From: Flavobacteriales bacterium
GTDB taxonomy: Bacteria; Bacteroidota; Bacteroidia; Flavobacteriales_F; PHOS-HE28
DNA: 45,732 nt
Reading direction: 5' to 3'
NCBI GenBank assembly: GCA_016718655.1
Contig: JADKCV010000032.1
Location: 1 to 45,732 of the forward strand
Shown here: one piece after another, positions 17,332 to 26,527 of the stretch
How positions within the stretch are numbered: position 1 is the stretch's first letter
Layout: each line of letters begins with the position of its first letter
Made by a program: the position numbers and the translations under genes
The notes under the pieces: generated by a model
Seen by the model: only the letters and a program-made list of their open reading frames with translations
Told to the model about the DNA's origin: nothing
The model's database searches: none

Positions 17332-19701
17332 ATGTTCAGAACATTACCCAGAACTGCGTTCCTCGCGATCGTCGGACTCATTTGCTTCCCCGTTGCTGCC
17401 CAATTGAACATGAGCTTGGTGGGTCAACTCAGCTATCAGGACCTTCGTAATAGCGACATCAGTGACATTTGGGGTTACGTGGATGAGCAAGGGAATGAAT
17501 ACGCCTTGGTGGGTGTGAACGGAGGTGGGGTCTCCGTGGTGAGCTTGGCGGTACCGAGCGCACCGGTCGAGATCTTCTACTTCCCCGGTCCCGGAAGCAT
17601 ATGGCGCGACCTGAAGGTCTGGAACGACCATGCCTATGTGACCACGGAAGGGGGTGGCGGCTTGGCCATCGTGGACCTTTCTCCTTTGCCCGAGAGCAAC
17701 GCACTCACCGCTCAGACGTGGACGACCGGGGGATGGAGCAGTGCGCATAACCTTTATATCGATGAGAACGGCATCGCCTATATCTCAGGAGCCGATCGTG
17801 GAAATGGTGGTGTGATCTTTCTCGACCTCACCATCGACCCCTTCGAGCCCGTGGAAGTGGGTGAGTTCGACAACTGGTACTCACACGATTGTATGGTGCG
17901 AGGTGATACCATGTACGCGGCGCACATCAGTGATGGGTTCTTCTCCATCGTCGACGTCTCCGACAAGCAATCTCCGGTCCTTCTTGGGACGCAGAACACC
18001 GGCAACAACTTCACGCACAATTGCTGGGTCTCCGATGACGGTGATTACCTGTACACCACGGACGAGGTCACGGGTGGTTGGCTCGGTAGCTACGACATCT
18101 CCGATCCCACCGATATCCAAGAGCTTCAATTGTTCCAGTCCGACCCGGGTTCGCTCACCATTCCGCATAATACGCACTTCATCAACGAATATGTGGTAAC
18201 GAGCTATTACCGATTGGGGACCACCATTCATGATGTATCCCGTCCGTGGAATGTGGTCGAAGTTGCACGATACGACCATTGCGACTTCGTCGGGGATAAC
18301 TACAATGGAGGCTGGGGTACCTATCCTTGGCTCCCGAGCGGTCGCATCATCAGTTCGGATATCGAGGAAGGTTTGATCGTTCTCGACGCGGAGTATGTGC
18401 GTGCGTGTTGGTTGGAAGGCGTGATCACCAATGCGGTCACGGGTGCTCCGGTACAAGGAGCCACGGTGGTTCTCTCAGCGCCTTCCCTGATCGATGTCAC
18501 TGCATTCGACGGGGTGTATGCCACGGGTAGCCATCAAGCTGGCACGCATCAAGTGACGGTCAGCGCACCCGGGTACGTGACGGCGACGATCGCGGACGTG
18601 GAACTCGTGAATGGTCAGCTGACCCTGTTGGACGTGGCTTTGCAGCCACTGGAGAGTTTCGCCATGGGCGGTGCGGTGGTGGATGCCTTCTCCGGTGCCG
18701 GCATACCCGACGCGCAGGTGCGCTTCTCCTCAGAGGACCTCAATTACGAAGCAACGGCAAGTGGTTCAGGTACTTATGTGCTGCCCAATGTGTTCAATGG
18801 CACCTATGAGCTCGGTGCGGCCCGTTGGGGCTGGATCCCAACGTGTTCATCCGACATCACCATCGATCCCTCGGTGGTCCCGTATTCCATCGAACTGGAA
18901 CCCGGATACGCGGATGATATGTCCTTCGATCTGGGCTGGACCGTGACCGGTACGGCCACCATTGGGAGTTGGGAACGTGCTGTTCCGGAGGGAATGACGC
19001 TCAACGGACAGGTGTCCAATCCGGCCAGCGATGCATCAGGAGATTGTGGTGATGCGGCATATGTCACGGGTCCTCTTGCCGGAGTCAGTGCAGGCGACTT
19101 CGACCTGGACGGTGGGTATACCGAATTGCGCAGTCCGATCTTTGACGCGACCGGCATGTCACAGCCTGCCGTGCGATATCACCGCTGGTTCGTGAACGGT
19201 GGTGGAAGTGGCTCCCCGAACGATCGCCTGGTGATCTCCATCAGCAACGGTACGAACACGGCTGTGGTGGAGACCGTTCAGGCCTCGGTGTCCGCATGGA
19301 TCTCACGGTCGTTCAACATCCTGGATCACGTAGCCGCCACGGACCAGATGACCTTCATCGCCTATGCCGTGGATGATGCATCAGGCCATGTGGTGGAGGC
19401 CGGGATCGATCGGTTCGAAGTCGTGGACCTTGCTACGGTCGGTATTCCTGTCGTGGCCGAGACTTCGACATTCGCACTTTGGCCAAACCCGAGTTCCGGT
19501 CAGGTGAATGTGATGATGCCCGCACCGGGTCGATACGGGGTGGAGGTCATCGACGCTACCGGCCGTTTGGTACAGCATCAGGATCACGTTCAGGACGGGA
19601 TGCAACACCTGCAACTCACGCTAGGCGTCGGTGCCTACCTGGTGCGGGTGACCAACGAGCAAGGGGAGCGCAGTGCTCGGTCCATTCTTGTGGTGCATTG
19701 A
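17332..19701 (+). CDS. secreted LVIVD-repeat protein with T9SS type A tail
   Basis: A 789-residue secreted protein. The ATG at 17332 begins the signal MFRTLPRTAFLAIVGLICFPVAAQ; the frame upstream (from 17290) would mask it. Residues about 25-360 contain LVIVD-type propeller repeats (GVSVVSLAVPSAPVEI, GLAIVDLSPL, FFSIVDVSDKQSPVLLG, WLGSYDISDPTDI, GLIVLDAEYV), as in 'choice-of-anchor B' proteins of Bacteroidota. Two carboxypeptidase-regulatory-like beta domains follow (about 365-450 and 453-525), then a jelly-roll-like domain (about 530-690) and a type A T9SS sorting tail (FALWPNPSSGQVNV, VEVIDATGRLVQ, GAYLVRVTNEQGER). It is probably displayed on or released from the cell surface. The substrate is unknown. 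Confidence 0.9.
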   Translation: MFRTLPRTAFLAIVGLICFPVAAQLNMSLVGQLSYQDLRNSDISDIWGYVDEQGNEYALVGVNGGGVSVVSLAVPSAPVEIFYFPGPGSIWRDLKVWNDHAYVTTEGGGGLAIVDLSPLPESNALTAQTWTTGGWSSAHNLYIDENGIAYISGADRGNGGVIFLDLTIDPFEPVEVGEFDNWYSHDCMVRGDTMYAAHISDGFFSIVDVSDKQSPVLLGTQNTGNNFTHNCWVSDDGDYLYTTDEVTGGWLGSYDISDPTDIQELQLFQSDPGSLTIPHNTHFINEYVVTSYYRLGTTIHDVSRPWNVVEVARYDHCDFVGDNYNGGWGTYPWLPSGRIISSDIEEGLIVLDAEYVRACWLEGVITNAVTGAPVQGATVVLSAPSLIDVTAFDGVYATGSHQAGTHQVTVSAPGYVTATIADVELVNGQLTLLDVALQPLESFAMGGAVVDAFSGAGIPDAQVRFSSEDLNYEATASGSGTYVLPNVFNGTYELGAARWGWIPTCSSDITIDPSVVPYSIELEPGYADDMSFDLGWTVTGTATIGSWERAVPEGMTLNGQVSNPASDASGDCGDAAYVTGPLAGVSAGDFDLDGGYTELRSPIFDATGMSQPAVRYHRWFVNGGGSGSPNDRLVISISNGTNTAVVETVQASVSAWISRSFNILDHVAATDQMTFIAYAVDDASGHVVEAGIDRFEVVDLATVGIPVVAETSTFALWPNPSSGQVNVMMPAPGRYGVEVIDATGRLVQHQDHVQDGMQHLQLTLGVGAYLVRVTNEQGERSARSILVVH

Positions 19702-19873
19702 GCCCCGCTTGAACCGGGCTAGCCTGAATTCGATCCACCTATTGACGAAGGCGATCCACGGTCGATCGTTCAAAGGAATGATCCGATAACAAGGATCGGG
19801 TAGCCCGCCCAGTGGGGTCGATCGAACAGGCGGATACGCGCTGTACTCTTTGGAACCACTGCTGAGCGCTGGA

Positions 19874-20854
19874 TCAGCGCCGACGTGGGGCTTGCTCCAT
19901 GGAACAATTCTCCTTCAGGAGGTAGTCCACTTCCGCAACATCACCCAAGGCTTTGGCCAGGGTGAGGTCCTCACAGGCCTTGGTGCGTTCCCCTTTGCGC
20001 AACCGGAGCATGGCCCGGGTCCTCAACGCATAGGGGTTCGAAGGGTACGCACGAAGGCTGCGTTCCACGTCGCGCCAAGCCTCCGCTTCACGTCCCTGTT
20101 TCATATGCACGTAGGCCCGGTTGCTCAGGCCGACAGGTTCGTCCTTGTCGATGCTCAGTGCCTTCTCGATCATGGTCATGGCCTCGTCGTAACGCTCCAG
20201 TATGATCAGTTCGAATCCTCGATTGCTCCAGTGTCCCACATCGTTCGGCTCCAGCATGCAGAGCTGTTCGAGCACAGCCAGTGATTCCTGGTGACGACCA
20301 GCCAGGTCCAACAGTCTGCCCAACGTACGCATGGCCTCGGTATCGGTGGCACCGTGCTGTATGCCATGGTTGAGGTCATCTATCGCAGCGCCATATCGCT
20401 TCAATTCTGCGGATGCCTCGCCGCGCAGGATATGAGCCTTCGCTCGAAGCGAACTGTCAGGTGCGTTGATGATGGCCTTGGTGGCGTAGACTTCTGCTCG
20501 GGAATACTCATTGGCCCGCATGGCATAGAGCCCCCGTTGGTAATTGGCTTCTGCCAAGGTGCTATCCAACCGGAGCGCATTCTCCACATCCAGGAGGAAC
20601 CGGTCCATACGGTCCATCATGTACCAGGCCTTGGACCGACCAAGGAGCGCATTGGCGTTGGGCCCCATGGCGATAGCCTTGTCGAACAGTTCCATCGCTC
20701 GTTGGGGCTTCTGCAGCCGAAGTAGGGAGTCGCCGCTGTTCAGCAGAGCGTCCACACCTTGCGCATGAGCACCCGCCAAAGGCATCAGTGCCGTTGCCAG
20801 CCAGAAGCCGGAACAGCGAAGGCCGCAAAGTAGGTAAGGCCGGGTGCGGGTCAT
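19874..20854 (-). CDS. secreted TPR-repeat protein
   Basis: A 326-residue protein. The start was set at ATG 20854 because MTRTRPYLLCGLRCSGFWLATALMPLAGAHAQ is a signal peptide; an in-frame ATG 24 nt upstream adds eight non-conserved residues. The rest is a run of about eight tetratricopeptide repeats (for example MELFDKAIAMGPNANALLGRS, EANYQRGLYAMRANEYSRAEVY, AAIDDLNHGIQHGATDTEAMR), so it is a helical protein-interaction scaffold in the periplasm or on the outer membrane. Partners are unknown. The near-perfect -7 box lies 8 nt upstream of the ATG. Between this gene and the convergent neighbour (19702-19873) I see only a weak AGCCC/GGGCT inverted repeat. Confidence 0.85.
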   Translation of the reverse strand: MTRTRPYLLCGLRCSGFWLATALMPLAGAHAQGVDALLNSGDSLLRLQKPQRAMELFDKAIAMGPNANALLGRSKAWYMMDRMDRFLLDVENALRLDSTLAEANYQRGLYAMRANEYSRAEVYATKAIINAPDSSLRAKAHILRGEASAELKRYGAAIDDLNHGIQHGATDTEAMRTLGRLLDLAGRHQESLAVLEQLCMLEPNDVGHWSNRGFELIILERYDEAMTMIEKALSIDKDEPVGLSNRAYVHMKQGREAEAWRDVERSLRAYPSNPYALRTRAMLRLRKGERTKACEDLTLAKALGDVAEVDYLLKENCSMEQAPRRR

Positions 20855-20862
20855 GTGCGACG

Positions 20863-20870
20863 CAAATGTA
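20863..20870 (-). promoter_or_regulatory. -7 box of the TPR gene, 8 nt from its ATG
   Basis: The minus strand reads TACATTTG, a perfect match to TAnnTTTG, with only 8 nt to the start codon at 20854. A clear -33 TTG element is not seen. This suggests a leaderless or very short-leader mRNA. Confidence 0.5.
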
Positions 20871-20966
20871 GGCGCCAAGGAGCATGAAGTATGCCACGGG
20901 CTTGCCAGTTCGATCCCCCAAGTATCGGCCGGGCTGTGATCGAGGGTCAGTTGGATGGATCGAGGG

Positions 20967-21989
20967 TCAGTGGCGGGGAAGGGGTACCGTGTCCAGTCCG
21001 CTGAACCTGCCAGCGAGGTACAGGTGATGTCCGGCCATGGCGATCATGGCGGCATTGTCCGTGCAATAGTCGAAGGGTGGGATGAACGATCGCCAGCCCT
21101 CACGAAGAGCCAACGCAGAAACTTGTTCACGTAACCCACTGTTCGCGCTCACACCGCCCGATATGGCAATGCGTTCAACCCCGGTTTGGCGACCGGCCTT
21201 CTGGAGCTTCCGGAGCAGGATGTCGATGATGGCTTGTTGGAGGGTGGCACATAGGTGAGGGCGTTCCTGTTCCATATCCACGTCAGGACGTTCACGTACG
21301 TCGGTCACGAGTCGATTGAAGGCGGATTTGAGACCGCTGAAGCTCATGTCATAGCCTTTGGTGGAAGGCAGCGGAAGGTGGTAACGTCCGGGGTCGCCTT
21401 GTCGGGCATAGCGGTCGACAAGGGGGCCACCGGGATAAGGTAGCCCTAGCATCTTGGCGCCTTTGTCGAAGGCCTCACCGGCAGCATCATCCAAGGTTCC
21501 CCCCAGCACCTCCATATCCAGTGGTCCACGGACCAGCACAAGCAGGGTATGCCCACCGCTCACCGTGAGGTTCAGGAACGGGAATCCCGGGATCGGTCGT
21601 GGGTCCTTGTCCACGATGAGGTGCGCCAGGATGTGTGCACGTAGGTGGTCCACGGCCAGGAGCGGTATGCCCAAGCCCTGGGCGAGCGATCTGGCGAAAC
21701 AGGTACCCACCAGAAGCGCCCCGATGAGGCCCGGGCCTTGCGTGAAGGCCACAGCATGGAGTTCCTCCTTGCGCACACCGGCCGATCGCAAGGCCTCGTG
21801 GACCACAGGCACGATATGTTCCTGATGGGCCCTGCTGGCGAGTTCAGGCACCACCCCTCCCCACTGTTGATGGACCGTTTGGCCTGCGATCACGTTGGAA
21901 CGCACTTGGCCATTCACCAGAACGGCCGCCGCGGTTTCGTCGCAAGAACTCTCGATACCCAGTATGATGGGCGCTTGGGCAGGGGGCAT
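20967..21989 (-). CDS. tsaD: tRNA N6-threonylcarbamoyladenosine transferase TsaD
   Basis: A 340-residue member of the Kae1/TsaD ASKHA family, which transfers the threonylcarbamoyl group to A37 of ANN-decoding tRNAs together with TsaB and TsaE. ATG 21989 begins MPPAQAPIILGIESSCDETA, the family's conserved N-terminal phosphate-binding segment; the open frame continues upstream but is not conserved. Visible motifs include GGVVPELASRAHQEHI, AFTQGPGLIGALLVG, the metal-binding VDHLRAH (the usual H-x3-H), VSGGHT, ISGGVSANSGLR and the C-terminal PFDYCTDNAAMIA. It is divergent from tamB with 77 bp between the start codons, an arrangement I recall as frequent in Bacteroidota. Confidence 0.96.
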   Translation of the reverse strand: MPPAQAPIILGIESSCDETAAAVLVNGQVRSNVIAGQTVHQQWGGVVPELASRAHQEHIVPVVHEALRSAGVRKEELHAVAFTQGPGLIGALLVGTCFARSLAQGLGIPLLAVDHLRAHILAHLIVDKDPRPIPGFPFLNLTVSGGHTLLVLVRGPLDMEVLGGTLDDAAGEAFDKGAKMLGLPYPGGPLVDRYARQGDPGRYHLPLPSTKGYDMSFSGLKSAFNRLVTDVRERPDVDMEQERPHLCATLQQAIIDILLRKLQKAGRQTGVERIAISGGVSANSGLREQVSALALREGWRSFIPPFDYCTDNAAMIAMAGHHLYLAGRFSGLDTVPLPRH

Positions 21990-22001
21990 CGACGGTACGG
22001 C

Positions 22002-22009
22002 TACTTTTG
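22002..22009 (+). promoter_or_regulatory. -7 box upstream of tamB
   Basis: TACTTTTG is a perfect match to TAnnTTTG on the plus strand, 57 nt before the tamB TTG start, in the divergent tsaD-tamB spacer. Confidence 0.45.
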
Positions 22010-22066
22010 GGGGTTGATCGGGCCCGGTCCTTGCATGGCAGGGGGCGGCAAAGCTACTGAGACCAC

Positions 22067-25000
22067 TTGGCCGCGAACGCACCATACCGATGGCTCCGGA
22101 TCCTCCTACGCTCCTTGGGCGTGCTCGTGGCGTTGGTAGTGTTCCTCGTACTGACACTATCGGCATTGCTCCTGGTGCCCTATGTGCAGACGTTGGTGGC
22201 TCAGCGGTTATCCCGGTACGCCTCGGCTGAACTGGGGGTGGACGTGCGGATCGGAAGGTTCACGGCCGATCCTTTCGGTGCCATCACCTTGAAGCAGGTA
22301 TATGTCGGTGACCTGCGACAGGATACCTTGTTCATGGTGGACATGCTCAAAGTGACGCGTCCCCGATTCAACAGCGCGACGCGCTTCATTTGGATCTCGG
22401 CGTTGGAGGTCGATCGGGTGCGATTCGCTTTGTCGCGAACAGAAGGGGATAGCTACAGCAACCTGACCAACCTGCTGAACAGGATCGACCCGGACACCAC
22501 GTCCTCCGATCCGTCCGACGAGTGGCGGATCCGGTGTTCGCGATTCGATCTGCACGACATCCATTTCAGTTTCCATGACGCGCATCACGATCCATTACCC
22601 TTCGGAGTGGATGTCGACCATGTCGATCTGGATGATGTCCATGTGGTGGGTACGGGTCTCGATGTGATCGGCGATTCCATAACCGCACGGTTGCATCAGT
22701 TCTCCTTTCACGAACAGAGCGGGTTGCGGTTGGACCAACTTGCTGGTCGGGTCCAAGTTGGACCCACTGGCATACGAGTTGGTGGAATGGACCTGCGAAC
22801 GGAGGGCAGTTCGTTACAGGGCGACCTGGAACTCTTGACCGAGGGGTGGTCAGACCACAACGACTTCATCGATAAGGTGAAGTTGCGCATGCGCTTGGAC
22901 AGTTCCACCCTCGAGTTCGCTGACGTCGCCTATTTCGCCCCGGAATTGCGGGGCATCCATTTGCCGGTCAGACTCTCGGGTCGGGTGCGCGGGACCATCG
23001 CCGATCTGAAGGGGCGTGACATGCGGATCTCCTTTGGCGAACGGTCGTATTTCAGGGGCAATGCGGAGTTGAGCGGACTGCCTGACATGGACAACACCTT
23101 CATGCTCATCGATATCGCCGACATGCGGACCGATGCGGGTGACCTCTCCGAACTCCCCGCGCCGCCATTCATGGAGGGAGGCACGGTCGACCTTCCTCCA
23201 GAACTCGCGCCATTGGGCCCTTTGCGGTTCTCAGGCAATTTCACCGGATTCATGCGTGCCTTCACTGCTTATGGCGATCTCGGCACTGACCTCGGTACAC
23301 TTCGCACCGATCTATCCTACGAGCGCGATACCATCACGGACCTGTTCCGCTTGTCGGGCCGGCTTGGAACGCCCGGCTTCGAACTGGGCCGTCTGCTCGG
23401 TACCTCCACCTTGGGTGGGCTTACTGCTGACCTTCGTGTGATCCTCACCGGGCGCACCTTCGCCAATGTGAAGGCCGACCTCGAGGGGACCATCCCGGCC
23501 ATCACCGTGAACGGTGCCACGATCACCAATGTCACCACGCAGGGCACCTTGGAGCGCGATCGCTTCGATGGATCGTTGAGTGTGGTCGACGATGATCTGG
23601 TGATGGATTTCAATGGCTTGGCCGACCTACGCGGACGTTGGCCCATCGTGGATTTCGCAGCGGACGTGAAACATGCGGACCTGCGCTCACTGGGTATCGC
23701 ACCGCGGCCGGGATACCATGCCATAAGCGCCATGGTCGAGGCCAAGGGGCGCTTGTCGCCGGATAGCCTTCAAGGGACCATCCACGCCACCGAGATCAGT
23801 TATTGCGATGATCGAGGCGACCACGACCTGGGCTACCTCGACCTGGAGAGCGGCAAGGTCGATGGAGAGGATGTGCTCCTGTTGGATGCCACTTTTGCCG
23901 AGGCCGAGGTGCGTGGCCGTTTTCTGCCCACCCGGGTTCCCACGCTCTTGGAGAACATGATCTACAGTGTGTTCCCCGCACTGGGCGATGATGTGGACTA
24001 CCGTCAGGAGGAACAGGACCTGCGCTTCTCCATCACGGTCCGTGAGCCGGAGGTCTTCCTGGGCATGTTCGTTCCCGACCTGACCTTGGCAACGGGATCG
24101 ACCTTCCAAGGAGCGCTGAACAGTCGCACGTTCGACCTGGAGTTCATTGCCGATATCCCCATGTTGCGGTATGGGCCCTTCCAAGCGGACAGCACCACCA
24201 TCATCATGGATAAGACGTTGGATATCTTGGCCTTTTCCATCCGGAGTGCGCGCCAATCCTTGGGTGATAGCACCTGGATCGCAGGAAGTGCCTTCACGGG
24301 AAAGGCCTACCAGGATGAATTGGACCTTAGCGTAGGCTGGGAGACAAGTACGAACGGCACCAACGGCGACCTCAACCTGCTCGGGTTGGTCAACGGCATG
24401 AACAACGTTTCCCTGGAACTGCTACCGTCGAAGATCTTCCTTGGCCGTGGGGACTGGTCGAACGACCGCGTAGCGCACATCGATATCCGAGGGGATAGCA
24501 TCCACATCGACTCGCTGGTCTTGCACAATGGCCGTCAATGGATCGCGGTTTCCGGCCACGTGGATCGCGATCCGACGAAGCCGTTGCGGTTCGAGTTGGA
24601 GGAGGTCGCCTTGGAGAACATCACGCCCTATCTGGGTGGTCCATTGATCACAGGCACGCTCGGCGGAGATGGGATCCTCTACGATCTCTATGGAACGCCC
24701 ATCCTCCAGAGCGAGCTCTGCATCGATTCGTTGGCCGTGGAGGATAAGCCGGTGGGCGATATCCGGTTCAATGCAGGCTGGGTGGAAGGACGCGATGTGC
24801 TCGACCTGTCCGGGTCGCTCACACGTGGTCCGATCAAGGCGCTCGATTTCGATGGGTTGCTCACACTGGGCGAGACCCAGGAACTGGACGTGGACCTGGT
24901 CATGGACCGCTTCGACCTCACCTTCATCGATCCCTACCTACCCGAAGGGGTCAGTGAGATCCAAGGCTTGGTGACCGGCACCTTGGCGGTGACAGGGGCC

Positions 25001-26470
25001 TTGCAGGAGCCACAGGTGAACGGCGAATTGGACTTGAAGGACGCTGGCTTGCGCATCGATTACCTGAACACCTTGTACCGGTTCTCCCATGTGGTACAAG
25101 TGCGTCCGGACATGTTCGCGCTCGACCTGGTCACCGTCCGGGATGAAGAGGGGAACACGGCCAAGTTGGGTGGTACCATCCTACATACCGGACTTCGGAA
25201 GTGGAACTACAACGTATGGGGTGATATGGAGCGGTTCATGGTGATGAACACCACCGTGGCGGATAACGATCTCTACTATGGAAAGGCGTACGCGACCGGC
25301 ACCATGGAGGTGAGCGGTGAGGAAGGGACCTTGGAAGTGGTGGTGGATGCGCGCACCGCACCCGGTACCGATATCCACTTCCCGGTGGGTGGTAGCACCG
25401 AGGTGTCCGCGATCAGTTTCGTACGATTCACTTCGGGTCCGGAAGAGGAGGTCGAGGCGGAAGTGGACCTGTCGGGCATCACGCTCGACCTCAATGTGGA
25501 GGTCACTCCGGATGCGCTGTTCGAACTGATCTTCGATCCCACGGTCGGCGACATCATGTCCGGTCGGGGCCGTGGGAACATGGAGATGAGCGTTGACCGG
25601 AATGGGGCCTTTGATATGCGCGGACAGGTGGAGGTCACCGACGGGGCCTACCTGTTCACCTTGCGCAACGTGGTGAACAAGCGCTTCCAAGTGGAACCCG
25701 GAGGGACCATCACCTGGTATGGTGATCCATTCGATGCGCAACTGGACCTCCAGGCCATGTACAAGCTACGTGCGCCACTCTACGATATGGTTCCTCCTTC
25801 GGAGCGTACCGAGGCCTATCGTAAGCGTGTACCGGTGGAGGTGGTGATGAACCTACGCGACCGCTTGATGAACCCGGAGATCAATTTCGAAGTGCGCTTA
25901 CCGAGTGTGGATGAGAGCCTCAAAGCACAGGTGGCGAGCGTGTTGAGCACGGACCAGGAAATGAACAGGCAGGTCTTCGCGCTCATCGTGTTGAACCGGT
26001 TCCTTCCGCCACCGTCCTACGCAGGGGCGGGAACACCCGCATCGGGTTCAACGGTGGCGGGCACCACGGGCTTTGAGTTGATGAGCAACCAGATCAGCAA
26101 CTGGCTCTCGCAACTGAGCACGGGCTTCGACCTGGGTGTGAATTATCGTCCAGGCGATAACATCACACAGGATGAACTGGAGGTGGCTGTGAGCACCCAA
26201 TTGTTCAATGAGCGCCTCCTGTTGAGCACGAACCTGGGCGTGCAGTACGGTGCGCAGGCGCAGCAGAACTCCAATTCACTGGTGGGTGATTTCCAACTGG
26301 AGTACCTCCTCACCGATGATGGCAAGCTCCGACTGAAGGCCTTCAGCATCAGCAACGACCGCAACCTCAACCGCACGGACCAAGCATTGACCACGCAAGG
26401 TGCAGGGATCGCCTACCGACGTGAATCCAACAACTTCTGGAAGTTGTTCCGCATCGGGCGTGACAAGTGA
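22067..26470 (+). CDS. tamB: translocation/assembly module protein TamB-like (DUF490)
   Basis: A 1467-residue AsmA/TamB-superfamily protein. An N-terminal membrane anchor (VLVALVVFLVLTLSALLLV, about residues 23-41) is followed by some 1200 residues of repetitive beta-strand sequence, as expected for the long bridge-like groove that spans the periplasm and carries phospholipids or helps outer-membrane protein assembly. The C-terminal TamB domain (about 1150-1467) is clear: LFELIFDPTVGDIMSGRGRG, then GAYLFTLRNVVNKRFQV, then TITWYGDPFDAQLDLQAMY. The only in-frame start that keeps the anchor is TTG 22067, since a TGA lies three codons upstream and the first in-frame ATG is after the anchor. So a non-ATG start or a base error upstream is implied. 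Confidence 0.9.
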   Translation: MAANAPYRWLRILLRSLGVLVALVVFLVLTLSALLLVPYVQTLVAQRLSRYASAELGVDVRIGRFTADPFGAITLKQVYVGDLRQDTLFMVDMLKVTRPRFNSATRFIWISALEVDRVRFALSRTEGDSYSNLTNLLNRIDPDTTSSDPSDEWRIRCSRFDLHDIHFSFHDAHHDPLPFGVDVDHVDLDDVHVVGTGLDVIGDSITARLHQFSFHEQSGLRLDQLAGRVQVGPTGIRVGGMDLRTEGSSLQGDLELLTEGWSDHNDFIDKVKLRMRLDSSTLEFADVAYFAPELRGIHLPVRLSGRVRGTIADLKGRDMRISFGERSYFRGNAELSGLPDMDNTFMLIDIADMRTDAGDLSELPAPPFMEGGTVDLPPELAPLGPLRFSGNFTGFMRAFTAYGDLGTDLGTLRTDLSYERDTITDLFRLSGRLGTPGFELGRLLGTSTLGGLTADLRVILTGRTFANVKADLEGTIPAITVNGATITNVTTQGTLERDRFDGSLSVVDDDLVMDFNGLADLRGRWPIVDFAADVKHADLRSLGIAPRPGYHAISAMVEAKGRLSPDSLQGTIHATEISYCDDRGDHDLGYLDLESGKVDGEDVLLLDATFAEAEVRGRFLPTRVPTLLENMIYSVFPALGDDVDYRQEEQDLRFSITVREPEVFLGMFVPDLTLATGSTFQGALNSRTFDLEFIADIPMLRYGPFQADSTTIIMDKTLDILAFSIRSARQSLGDSTWIAGSAFTGKAYQDELDLSVGWETSTNGTNGDLNLLGLVNGMNNVSLELLPSKIFLGRGDWSNDRVAHIDIRGDSIHIDSLVLHNGRQWIAVSGHVDRDPTKPLRFELEEVALENITPYLGGPLITGTLGGDGILYDLYGTPILQSELCIDSLAVEDKPVGDIRFNAGWVEGRDVLDLSGSLTRGPIKALDFDGLLTLGETQELDVDLVMDRFDLTFIDPYLPEGVSEIQGLVTGTLAVTGALQEPQVNGELDLKDAGLRIDYLNTLYRFSHVVQVRPDMFALDLVTVRDEEGNTAKLGGTILHTGLRKWNYNVWGDMERFMVMNTTVADNDLYYGKAYATGTMEVSGEEGTLEVVVDARTAPGTDIHFPVGGSTEVSAISFVRFTSGPEEEVEAEVDLSGITLDLNVEVTPDALFELIFDPTVGDIMSGRGRGNMEMSVDRNGAFDMRGQVEVTDGAYLFTLRNVVNKRFQVEPGGTITWYGDPFDAQLDLQAMYKLRAPLYDMVPPSERTEAYRKRVPVEVVMNLRDRLMNPEINFEVRLPSVDESLKAQVASVLSTDQEMNRQVFALIVLNRFLPPPSYAGAGTPASGSTVAGTTGFELMSNQISNWLSQLSTGFDLGVNYRPGDNITQDELEVAVSTQLFNERLLLSTNLGVQYGAQAQQNSNSLVGDFQLEYLLTDDGKLRLKAFSISNDRNLNRTDQALTTQGAGIAYRRESNNFWKLFRIGRDK

Positions 26471-26527
26471 CGGACGCGGGGTCCAACCGCTCCGGTCCCG
26501 CCTGATCCGACCGCCATCAAGGCCTGA

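Noticed and set aside
23687..24256. 189-codon frame on the minus strand
   Set aside because: Antisense to tamB, without domain or start context.
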